A stretch of DNA of 64,000 bases from positions 15,836,578 through 15,900,577 of the forward strand of contig NC_045149.1 in assembly GCF_008831285.2 (NCBI RefSeq). The letters run 5' to 3'. The notes below the pieces were generated by a model. That model was not told where the DNA came from and ran no database searches. It saw only the letters and a program-made list of their open reading frames with translations. This document shows, in pieces, positions 1 through 11,500 of this stretch (position 1 is the stretch's first letter; the number at the start of each line of letters is the position of its first letter). The stretch comes from Nymphaea colorata. Taxonomy: Eukaryota; Streptophyta; Magnoliopsida; Nymphaeales; Nymphaeaceae. A program made the translations under genes and the position numbers.

Positions 1-758
1 CTGTCTATTCACTCTCTTTCGATCCTTTTATTTTGTTTTACTGTGCGGTTGTCTTGTATATTTCGTCTTTTAATTTTTGTTTTTGCGGTTTGTTTTTATA
101 TATAAGAAACTTCTTGTTTCCAAATTTTGTTATCAATTCTCATTTATCGGTTTTCTCTCTCTCACTTTCCTCAAACCATTATATTCCCCTCGCCAATAAG
201 TACGAGACAATTAGTAGCTGAAAGTTTAAGTCCCTCAAGTCTTCTATTTCTATTTTATTTTGGTAAAAGTGGGTGCTCAAATACACCATTCATCTAGTTT
301 TTAGAGTCAACCAACCCTTTAACTTACATCGTCCAATCCAACATAATATAATGAACAGTTAAACGAAGACATTTCATCAATGAAAATAGTTGTGTGACTT
401 TAAATAATCAAACTAGTTTCACTATATCTTATATATACATATGTATATTTATATATATATATCACTTCAAGCGTTATTATCTCTGCATATAACAATTCAT
501 ACACAATCCAGAGAAAGAACCATAATTGCCTTGAATACGGTAAAGCAAATAAAAAGAAAAGCAGGTCTTTTCGTCACACCTGTAACCATAGAGATCAAGA
601 AGAACAGGGCACAAGAGATAATTTTGTACGCAACAAAAAAAGAAAAATAAAAGCTAAAAAGATGAGGGAAGAGCAAGGAAGAGAATGAACCCAATATCTA
701 GGCATGCACCATCTACCCGATAATCAAAGCCAGAATATATCGTGATACATGGACGCTG
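1..758. other. No gene recognised (left edge)
   Basis: AT-rich sequence with a TA-rich run near 430-465. The open frames here are short and low in complexity (Phe/Ser/Leu- or Lys-rich) and resemble no family I know. The 3' UTR of the minus-strand gene at 759-977 probably lies in the right part. Confidence 0.6.
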
Positions 759-977
759 CTATACAGAGGCTTTATTCGGGTAAACTGGTCCTCCATATTC
801 CGGTTGAGGAGGAGGAGGCGGCGGCGGTGGAACACCCGCGCCGTAGACGGGTGGAGCCACCATCATCTGATTCTGGGCCTCTCTCCTTCCTTTCGACCTC
901 CCCAATATGTAACATACCAACCCGACAATCAATACCAGAACGATAAAGGGAACGGACACCACCACCACGTAACCCAT
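759..977 (-). CDS. Small one-pass membrane protein with proline-rich tail
   Basis: A 72-residue frame. Residues about 3-25 form one strongly hydrophobic segment, followed by a basic stretch (GRSKGRRE) and a Pro/Tyr/Gly-rich tail with eight prolines in a row. This layout fits a small plant membrane protein with a cytosolic tail; I recognise the general type but cannot name a function. Upstream sequence looks like a promoter and 5' UTR. A TATA-like CTATAAAC lies on the minus strand at 1310-1317. A plausible 5' UTR intron runs 1195 down to 1046, with donor AAG/GTACG and a T-rich acceptor. Frames in 982-1301 on both strands are best read as UTR or intron. The start codon is the first one ahead of the hydrophobic segment. 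Confidence 0.6.
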   Translation of the reverse strand: MGYVVVVSVPFIVLVLIVGLVCYILGRSKGRREAQNQMMVAPPVYGAGVPPPPPPPPQPEYGGPVYPNKASV

Positions 978-1309
978 CTTCTCACAATACTCCTTTTTCC
1001 TCTCTCCCCAGCGATGAATTCCTTTGTTTCAGTTCACAATCACAACTAAAAAATTTAAAGAGACAAACGTTAAGAACCGTTGGAGAAGTCGGTAAATTCC
1101 AAGTACCAACTTGAGGATCTGATGATTCAATTCTGCAATTTGAACGAAGACAGAATAAAGAACTCTGAGGAGAACGGGGGGCCTTGTGTTCGTACCTTGT
1201 TGCGAAGAACAAGAGCCATAAGGGGCTTCTGGTGGTGCTGACGGGAAGAGAATTGAGAGACGGTGACGAAGCTTTATTGGCAGCCGCCGCTGCGTCTGCA
1301 ACTCTAGCT

Positions 1310-1317
1310 GTTTATAG
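1310..1317 (-). promoter_or_regulatory. TATA-like box for the small membrane protein gene
   Basis: CTATAAAC on the minus strand, about 330 bp ahead of the predicted start codon at 977. The spacing leaves room for a 5' UTR with the short intron proposed at 1046-1195. Single-motif evidence only. Confidence 0.35.
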
Positions 1318-3308
1318 AGGAGGAGGTGACTCTACACGCCGATGAATTCCGCGGAGAAGGCCTTGGTTGCCGCCGTCACGCCGCTTCGTTACGTCTCTTC
1401 ACAGTGATAAGCCACGTAGTGTGCTCGTGGCTGCGCTATTGAAACCGCTTTGTAGTTTTGCGTGCGCTTCTGAGTCGCCAGACCCCACTCCAGGATGAAA
1501 TAAGGGCGCTCTTTTACGCCGATCTACATTCGCCAGGTAACTGCTTTCGCCGTTCTCATCCATTCTTGCGGGCGAAGAAAATCAACCTCAGGCAACGAAT
1601 CCGGACCTCATCGGGCGGGCCTGGATCAGACCAGATACCACAACTTAGATCCTATTAACTGCAAGTCAATACGGTGAACACTAGCCTTTCTTAAGTTCAA
1701 ATTAAATCTGAACCGATTTCTTAATTTGAGATTAAACTTTCTTTCAAAAGAAACAGTGCAAATCAGATATATTAACGTCCTGTGAAAACACCGGCCTTTC
1801 AATTAAACATGTTGACAGTTGTAATAATGTGGGGCATCGGCTCTCGCATAAGATGCCACCTCAAAGGGTGAGGGAATAAATAATTCGTATTTTGAAGACG
1901 TGTTTCTGGTGATGTCAGACATTCGAGCACCTCCCTTTGAGAAACTTTCTTGCAGACGTGTTCAGTTTTTAAGAGCTAACCTAAGACATCGTCAAGTTTG
2001 ACTTCGCTACACTTGACCAGTACCTGAATTACATTTTTAAAAAAAAAAAACTGTTAATTAAAAGAAGGAAGATCAAACGGGACTCCGTTTTAGCTATACC
2101 GCCACAAGCAGGGAATATTTTCTGCAAAGATTTCACCCTTCCAACTGCTTTATGAACTCTTCTTTCTTTCTCTATTTTTGAATTTGGTTTCCTCCTGAAA
2201 TGGGCATATTGCATGTTACCAGGTGTGAAATTCTTGTGTTCTCTGAGATGTAAGCAATGGAATTCTTGTGAGGATTGATGAAGGATGTGGTCGACCGCAA
2301 ATGCCGTCTGACAGGCGTAAGAGGAAACGGCACGCATCATTTGATTAATCAAGTGGAAAAGATAGAACTGAAAGAGGTGATCACTTTTTTGACTTGCCAA
2401 CTTTCCAAACCACGAACCCCGACCGGCCGTTTGGCTGCCCGTGTTCTAACAGGGACGAGATAGACACCGCAACTTCAAAGTTCAAAGAGAAACCAAGGCC
2501 TTTTGTGCACTTACGGCCCTAGAGATGGCAGTTGGTTAGATTGGTGTTGTTATATGTATCTACATAAATCTGACCTCACCTGAATCTGGACGCCTGGTCA
2601 TGAACATAATCCTTTTTTCGTTTGCTTTTTTCTTTTCAATTGCTATGCCGATGAATCCATATAGAACAAAGTACTTCAATAATGGGTTCCACATATATAC
2701 ATATGCTTGGTTATATGTATTTGTGTATACGATAAGTTTATGTTATTTAAATTAATCGACATTTATATTGATTATCGTTGGTAGGTGTTGGAATTCATTC
2801 TCCCAAACTGAAAAGCAATTTGGAACAGATATCTAGAGCATCCACAATAAAGTTGTTTATGTGGTCAGAACTACCAGATGTAAACATTGTGATCTGCTGA
2901 GGCTGATGGCCCTTATATGGACCCGCTTAGAGTCATGAGCGAAGCAGACTTGTGTTGGATGTCCCTTCAGTATGATTGGCTGCTGATGAAACATTAGTCA
3001 GTTGAAAATTTTATAGGAACTCAGAAAAGAAATGTTGCTGAACGCTTGGAACTTTCTCGGGTTCGAAGATAAAAAAAGAGATAAGAAGTCACGGTCTTTC
3101 AGAAACGACAATAGTAAAAAATGTTAAAAGAAAAAATGCAGGTAACTACTTGGCACTAATGAGCAAAACTGAGGTGTCGTTGCTGTTTACTGCGACTTCA
3201 CCTTTTTAATAATAACATTAGGCAGTAGTTAGATCAATGGAAACCAGGGCCTTCATTAGAAGAAAAGGAAGAGTTAGATGGGAGCTTCGCCTTCAGTCAG
3301 ACTCTAGA

Positions 3309-3410
3309 TCAATAGAGAATGTGGTAGCTCTACCAAAACTAGTTCAATCGAGAATGTGGTAGTTCTACCAAAACTAGTTCAATCGAGAATGTGGTAGTTC
3401 TACCAAAGTT
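3309..3410. repeat. Tandem repeat, 3 x 35 bp, with internal dyad
   Basis: Three head-to-tail copies start at 3309, 3344 and 3379. Each contains GTGGTAGNTCTACCA, whose GGTAG and CTACC halves form a dyad. Copies 2 and 3 match each other until the last few bases; copy 1 differs at a few positions (AATAG for AATCG, AGCTC for AGTTC). Confidence 0.85.
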
Positions 3411-4802
3411 CCGATATGAAAGGGAAAATGTCACAATAAGATGGAAACACAAAGCGAAGATGTATGCCGGCTGCAAAAAACTTCACTTAGAAATTAAGAT
3501 AAGCATGACATTTGATTGGGTTGGGTAGCGACACACAAGAAAATAATGATTGCACGCAAGAAAGCAAATTTGGAAAAGAAAAAGAGGTTTAATTGGTCTC
3601 TGGCATTCGCAAGTGTTCCGGGCAAAGCGAATCGCACGCGCCTGCAATAAATAACACCAACTTCGAAAATGATCGGTTCTTCAAAGATGGTTAATATAGT
3701 GATGGGCCAAGTCTTGATCCTTAATATTTCTGGTTGTGGGCTGTGCACTTGGCATCATCAGCTGCGTCACTCCATGGCCGTCCAGTCCCTGCCCGCCAAG
3801 GGCCTTCCCCATCTCTTTCTTTATTCCAAAAAGGAGAAAAAAAAGAAGCGTGGACGTTTGCATATCTTAGTTGTATTGTGCCCCGAATATGCCCTTGATT
3901 TTGATTCTTGAGAGTCACTAGTAAACTTAAATCTCACGCCAGTCGGCTAAGACTAGGGAATGGTTTGGTGGGTCTAAAGATGGATCGCCTCTACTTGGTA
4001 ATGCTTACTTTTGCCAGCTGCTTAGTTAATTACGTTGAATTTGTGAATACTCCGTTTGGTTTTGTCGATTCTATAGAGGCTGGTCCGCTAGTAACTATGT
4101 AATGATATTATTGTATATATTTGCCTCCAAAAACTAAACAGGCACCGTTCGTTAATTGATAGTTTTCTTTAATTGATCGATGTCAGACCTTGCGAGCTTG
4201 AAACAGGTACAAAATTGATGCAACACTTTTTTAAAATATTTTATGAATTTGTACCAAATTCTTAAGGCAAAAACATGTGGCAATAATCAAAGGCAAAAAC
4301 ATGCTTGCAAGGGTGTCTTTAGCAAAATAGAAATATTTTTGTTGGACTCAAAAGGGAATAATTACTCGGGTGGGGCCACGCTAACGTCCTACAAAAAAAC
4401 CTCTGCAGGACACGTGTCGAAGGGGTTGCCTTCACCAGATCAGCAAAATATGACGGATTTGCCGTAATATAATAATATTCGTACACACTGTAATCCATTT
4501 TAGAAGAAGAAATATTCGTAGGCTGGAAGACACTCTTTCAGATGTCCATCGCGTAAAAACTGATCAGTGCATGATACCAATCCATCAACCCTTGGTGTTG
4601 TGTTGGCCAGCTTAAGAAATTCAACACTAAAGCTTGTTTGGTGCTTACGATGGGAACAGCAATTTATTGCAAACTTTATGAACGAAAGATGGAAATGAAA
4701 AAGGTTAAAAGCGGTTGGCCTCGTCCAATATCAACCACGTTTTATGCCAAGGAATAAATGCTCCGTGGTCGTGCACCCAGTCCACCCAAGGCTCCATGCA
4801 CA

Positions 4803-4878
4803 TGCATTCTCTTGAAGCTTTTTCCCACCCCCACTAATTATGCATTCTCTTGAAGCTTTTTCCCACCCCCACTAATTA
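4803..4878. repeat. Perfect tandem duplication, 2 x 38 bp
   Basis: Two identical adjacent copies, beginning TGCATTCTCTTGAAGC at 4803 and again at 4841, each ending CCCACTAATTA. The lack of differences suggests a recent duplication. It lies about 0.8 kb ahead of the synaptotagmin start codon. Confidence 0.9.
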
Positions 4879-5256
4879 CTGGGGATGTATGATGTGAATG
4901 TTTTGAAATTTTCTTAAGTTAAAATTAAATAACAGTACCCAAAAAGAGAAAAAGAAATCATGATACGGATGCCGTTAGGCAGACTTGTTGTACCTCGCTA
5001 TCCAGTGTTTTCTTTTTTTTTTTACATTATGTCGAATGAATGAGATAGTCGGTCACTTGAAATCAATCAATCCTCGTAATTACAAGCTCCACAGATGGAG
5101 ATGGCCATGTGACTCAAATCGTATCGGAAACAACTCCCTTTCGGTTTCGGATCCAATTTAGGGGGTTAAAATCGTCATTTCAGAGCAGCACCCGCTTACA
5201 AACGTCCGTTGTTGCATTTCTGTTGCGGTTTTGCTCCTCCCCACCGAACGACGCAC

Positions 5257-5355
5257 GAGAGAGAGAGAGAGAGAGAGAGAATTGATTCTTCAACGTTTCA
5301 AAACCCAACAAGAAGTTGGGGAGGGAGGTCTACGAGAGAGAGTTGATTCTTCAAC
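5257..5355 (+). repeat. (GA)n tract and duplicated 5' leader motif
   Basis: A run of GA dinucleotides (5257-5281) leads into GAATTGATTCTTCAAC. A near-copy, GAGTTGATTCTTCAAC, ends 61 bp further on at 5355, again after GA dinucleotides. Such GA/CT microsatellites are common in plant 5' UTRs, and the position fits the leader of the synaptotagmin mRNA. Confidence 0.7.
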
Positions 5356-5589
5356 AGAGATAGGTCTCTCCGGCCACGATGCCGTAAACACCCTCTCCCT
5401 GTTTTGCATTCCCTCTCCGATGAACCATTTTCTCATCAGTCATCCATCCTTGTTTTGTTTCTCTGTCTTTCTTCTGAAAGCCTTCCCTTGGACTTCTCGT
5501 CCTTCCAGTTTGTTTTCTTCCCTTTTCTTTACCGGAGGGTCTTTGTGCCCCTGTTTGGGACGCAAGGAGTTTCCGTGGCCGGAGGAGGG

Positions 5590-8500
5590 ATGGGTTTCTG
5601 GAGCACTCTACTTGGTGCCCTTGGCTTCAGCATCGGAATCCCGATCGGCCTTCTCGCCGGCTACTTCTTCTTCATCTACAGACGACCTGCGGATGTCAAG
5701 GTAAAGGGATGTCCATATTTCCTCCACCTCTTCCTCTTACTTTCTTGCTTTATAGTACCGGATCGTAGGATCATCATTTTTGTGTTGGATTCACCCTAGA
5801 GGCTTTCTTCTTTTCTCCTGGCGTGCATCGTTAGTCTCGTTGGGTTTTATGATGCCTTTATTGGTGATCAGTACGGGACGTCAGAACTGTCATTGGATGG
5901 AGGAGGAAGCCGAGAATCCTTGGCGGTCTGAGGGTGTTACTTTTGCTCACCCGGTCTTGAAATCCCGCCTTCTTCTCTTTAGGTTATACATATGTTCTCA
6001 AAACAAACTCTGTTTTCAAACATCACGGACACCTTCAATCTACACTGGTCAAGAGACGCCACGAGGCGTCCCTTCTTTTTTCCTTTTATTTTATTATTTT
6101 TTTATTGCATTAGGCAGTCGAGGGGCAGAAGTTCGCTTCTGTTAGGTTAAAAAAAAGGTACTAGACACTGTACAAGTCGGTGTCAATCCCTTTACCATGA
6201 GACAACTGCATTGAGTGCTAAAGTCGTATTCCTCCCACAAAAGGCAGCCATCTTTTTCATGGGACTTATCAGTTCTTACCATCCCGTAGGACGCTTGGTA
6301 TTTTACATGAGAAACGAGTTCCTACAGTTGGTGCGACTTATGATCTTGGCAGCATGTGGTTCCCTCGTGTGTGTATGTGTCTGTACATCATGATATACTC
6401 GTGGCACATTTGAGATGTTGCGGTCCAATCTCTCACCATATATATATATATATATCTGTGTATGTTTGTGCGCATGCTCAGACTGAGACATCTCAAATAT
6501 GCCACCCTATTATCTATGAGGTTTTTTTTGGCTGTTAATTTGGAAGTCTATATTTCTTAAATCTTGGGAAGTCAAAAAAATAAAAATAGAAGAATTATAA
6601 AACATTGATTTTTCTACTAGTTTTCTTGCAAAACATTAATAAAAAATAAAAATAGTTATTAAAATGTTAAAAGAAACTTCAAAAACTTTAAAATATAATT
6701 AAAAATTTTCTCCTGAAAAAAAAAGCAACAATATTTCATTTTGCCTTTCTTGAAAGCGTCATGATCTTTCACATTTTTCATTTCCCTTTATGTCAGTGAT
6801 ATCAATATTTGCACTAAGTAAAAGAAGACTATGTGTTTTGATTATGAATGTTTTGATCAACCTGATTCATAGCTCACCAAATGGTACATGCAAAAGCTAC
6901 TTTTCAAAAAGAAGTATTTGATGTCCCACCCTTTGTGGAGAAATATATTTCCATGTTGCTACAAGCTATCAATCAAATTGATCCGACGACTCATTATTAG
7001 TGCATATAGTCCATATGTGTAATTTATCTGTTTGTGTATGTGCTTATGTGTGTGTGTGAATGGGCTTGTGTATCTTAATTGTCCTCAATGTTAAGGATTC
7101 ACTTGTATTTTTTGCTTACTAAATATTTAGCTATAGCATATGTTTAATATCAGTTGTTTACTAAGGAAAACCTGTTCTCAGTTGTACTAATTTAACTAAA
7201 CTATCTGATTCTGTAATCATGATTTTAGACTTTTAGTCTGTTAGAAAGTGAACATCATCTAATATCTTAGGCATGTTTTACACATTTGTAAAATTGGTTA
7301 CATGAGTACCTGGAAACACTGCTCTTCAGGCTGCATGGGTGTTGGTTACGTAGATGAAGACATTTAGGACCTACATGCTGGGCAGCCACATGGTTACTTG
7401 ACCCTTTTGTCTGTCACTTGTGAGTTTCTGGCTGCTGCAGTTATGATTAGGAATATGTTTTGTTGCCTCTGGATCTATGTTTGCCACTGCTTCCGATTCT
7501 ATTGATTCCACTCTTTCCCCCATATCACTTCACAGAGACGGTCATGTTTTACTTTGTTAAGTTATTGCTGTAATTTGTTTTTTATTTAATTTTCCTGTTT
7601 CATCGATTTGTTTACCTGATTTATTCCCACTGAAAACTTTTGTCACAGGATCCATATATCAAACCTGTCCATCAGATGGACTCAACATTGATGAAATCAC
7701 TTCTACCTTTCATGCCCTTTTGGGTGAAGAATCCTGATTATGACCGAGTGAGTTTTGAATTTCACATTTAGCTGGCTTACTTGTGGGTTGCCTTCTCTTG
7801 CATCTTTCTAAAAGACTAAAACTATATGAACCTTATATTTTTTCATACATCAAGAACCTAAAATTTTCTGCTTTTGATTCCTAGATTATCAAATTCTTGT
7901 GGTGCTTTGCTGTTGATTTAGGAGCTTTGGTCTTGTTGGATTGTTATTTTATATAGATAAAGAGTTGTCTTGGTGAACTATGTCTAAGTACAGTTACTGT
8001 CCTTTGCTGGCATTTTTAGGTCGATTGGTTGAACATGTTTATTCGTGATATCTGGCCTTATTTGGATAAGGTGTGGTTCACTGTGGGAACTCAACATTGG
8101 TATTTATCCACTAAATTCAAGAAAATACTTTGTGTTCTAAATTCTAATCTTATTATGCAACTTCTGCAGGCAATATGCAATATCATAAGAAGCACAGTAA
8201 GACCAATATTTGATGAATACGTTGGAAAGTTCCATGTAGAATCAATTAAATTTGATCAGCTAACTCTTGGAACGCTTCCACCTACAATTCATGGTATGTC
8301 TATTTACATGTCAGTAACTCCTTTTTTTTAGCTTGGTAGCATTGGTTGTTTTGCTCATGGTTAAACTCAGGTGATCTCGGTGCGACGTGAAATTTTTAAA
8401 ACATGGTGTATGGGTAGTTCCAAGTAGACGGTTTAGGTTTGGGGTGCAATGCCTATCTTTCACCAAGATGCATTTAAAGTGGTTCATGATTTGTTGAACC

Positions 8501-11500
8501 ATTTTGAGTTGAAGTGAGAGAAATATTAAGCTGGATGGATAGCTAGAGACGATCTTTTAAGCGTATACTTAACTGCTCCTCTTATCTACATCCTTCAACT
8601 TGGGCTAATTATTCTGCTAATTCTTGACAAAAGATGCCACGATCACTTTTAGAGGCTTATAATAAGTTCTTTCCTTGTTTTCTTAGGTATGGATTCTGCG
8701 TGTATGGCCAACAATATCATTATTTCTTGGCAAGGTTTTCCTTAGAATTGCCCCATAAATGTTAAAATTCACAATACAAGAAAACAGTAATGTGAATTTA
8801 TCACAAGCATATGCTATATGATAATATCATGATAACCTTCCAGGATTAGTGTTTTTCATATAGAATGTGATGACCTCAGAGTGAAATACGTTGCATTATA
8901 ATAATCTTGGTAGTATAATATCATGATGTTCTTCCAGGATGTGTGTTTTTTGTTATAGAATGTGATGACCTCAGGACAATTTTGAAATATTGAACCAGTT
9001 GATGGCTGTGGTTGCTTACACGAGGAATATGAGCATTTCTAATTCCTGATTACATGTCAAAAGTTTCATCTCTTTGCATGACGGTTTCTAATCTTGCAGA
9101 CCTAAATTATCTTGCAGAAATTTTTCATGGCAGGTATTAAAGTGTATGATACAAATGAGAAAGTTTTAGTTTTCGAACCAGCAATTAGATGGGCTGGCAA
9201 CCCCAACATAACTGTGGCACTGAAAGCATCATGTCTTCGAGTTACCACACAGGTTTGTGGACTGTGACATCTTTAGAAAATGGGAAATATCATTTAAAAA
9301 TTACACAGTACAGTTCAAGGCTTTTGCTCAAAAGCTAATCAAACTTGTCTGTTGAAGTTGATAGACATGCAGATATTCGTGGCACCACGCATTACATTGA
9401 AGCCTCTTGTGCCATCATTTCCATGCTTTGCATCCATAATTGGGACTTTGATGGAAAAGGTATGCAGGTTGTTAGTCTTTCTCAAAATTGCTTTCAAGGT
9501 TGCTAATTTACATGAAAGAAATTTCATACATTTGTTGTTGTTGCTTTTCTTTTTTCTTTTTCTTTTTTTTTTAAAATACTTTCAGCCGCATATTGACTTT
9601 GGACTTAAGGTGATGGGAGGAGATATCATGGCTATACCACGGTTTTATCGATTTATTCAGGTAAGAAGCCCATGTCTACATGTTCATAGGCTTTTCCAAG
9701 TTGAAATCTGATATAAGGATGTAGCATGTGCAATCCCAAAAGTCTAGTTATTCCTTTCTTCCTCTTCATTTTAGTTTCACTTCATCTCAGTTTCTTAGTT
9801 CCATATCCGCAGGTTGTTCAACCTCAGAAGCTTCATGTTATTTTGATATGGCTGTAGTAGTACTGTACCATACCCACAAGTTGAACAACTTCAGAAGTTT
9901 CGTGCTATTTTGATGTGGCTGTACCTTGAGTTTTGACTTTGATAGGATCAGTTGTGTACATAATTCTCCTCCAACTAAGGACGCCAATAGTTGGTGCTGT
10001 CCATCTACTTTCTTTGTTTTTATCGTACGTACTGCTATATGTGATTTTATCAGGTTCAAACTTCAAACAAATCCATCTTTAGACATTGGTGCTTCTATTC
10101 TATTTAGTGGAAAGGAAAATAAAGGCTAATGCTTCTTTTGCTGTGCTCTGTGGTGTTATGGAAAAATAGTTTGGTATTACTTTCTCTGATACATCATGAT
10201 GTGTATTCCCTTTGCCATTAGGAAACATATTTTCCATGTTAGTTATGGACCTTCTATTGCACAGGAGATGATAAAAGATCAGATTGCAAGCCTATATCTA
10301 TGGCCTAAGATCTTGGAAATACCTATCCTGGACATTTCAAGGTAATATTGTTTATCCTTTTATGCACATAAGTATTTTCAATGTTGTTTCATTGAGGTGG
10401 TTTCGTGCCTTTTTCCTTTTCTTGTTTTAAATTGTCTTCTCTTTTGAGGTAACCTTGCCTCTTAACTATTGACGATAAGTATGCCTTCTGAAATAACCTT
10501 TTAGACCAGTTAACGTTGTAAAAGTAATTGTTATCTATTCTTTTGTGCGTATAAATATTTTGAATGTCATTTTGATGAGGTGTATTTTTTATCTTTTTCC
10601 TTTTCCTAGAATGAGATTGTCTTCCCTTCTGAAGTAACCTTACCCTTTAGCAGTTACTTTACTAAGGGGTAATTGATAAGTTTTATATGGGTTTAATATG
10701 GTAAAAGGAACCCTTGGCAGAGAAATGATTTGTCCTTTTTCTCTCTAGTTGTCGATGATGTTTGGTTACTACGAACTGTGCATATTCTTTGTAACCACAA
10801 ACTGATGCACATATTATTTACTTTTTTCATATCGTGAAGCCATTATCTAATATCTATTTATTTTAAAATTATAGTTATGTCAATTTTCGTTATGTGATTA
10901 AAACTAAATTATCCTAGCTAAACAGAATTAGAATAATAAGTGAATGTCTTTTTGTTCTGAAAATTCTATACCGTTGCATAGGTAATTGTGATTTTGCCTA
11001 ATCTTTTTTTTCTTTTCCTCGTCAGTGTGGCAATAAAGAAGCCTATAGGCATACTTCATGTGAAGGTTGTTAGGGCAGTCAACCTTCGAAAGATGGATAT
11101 CTTGGGCAAGTCTGATCCTTACGTGAAGATGAGGTTGAGTGGAGAAAGTTTGCCTGCAAAGAAAACAACGGTGAAGATGTGTAATTTGAACCCTGTGTGG
11201 AATGAACAGTTCCGGCTGATTGTGAAAGACCTAAAATGTCAAGTCCTTGAACTCCATGTCTTTGACTGGGAAAAGGTGTGCATTCAATTCTTGTGCATCC
11301 TGTGTTTGGCTAGCATATGTTTTTAGTTCCAGAGTTCTTGAATATATATTTACTGGCATGTTTGCTTTTAATGTAGCACTTAGGTCTATGGTTTTCTCCT
11401 TTGGACGAGATTGAGTCCTTTCCTGTACACTTTTAGCAGTTACTATTATTGTAATGTGGTGCAAATGTTTTATGGTTATACTAAAACTTTATATGCCTTT

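Larger units (their letters stand above)
1318..5255. other. Intergenic, no gene supported
   Basis: Apart from the repeats at 3309-3410 and 4803-4878 I see no gene. The longest open frame (2029-2400, minus, 123 codons) has no recognisable domain, no convincing exon context and ends in a poly-Phe/Lys run read through a homopolymer. The right end is the likely promoter of the synaptotagmin gene. Confidence 0.55.

Noticed and set aside
2029-2400. Minus-strand 123-codon frame as a gene
   Set aside because: No recognisable domain or promoter context, and it ends in a stretch read through a poly-A/T run.
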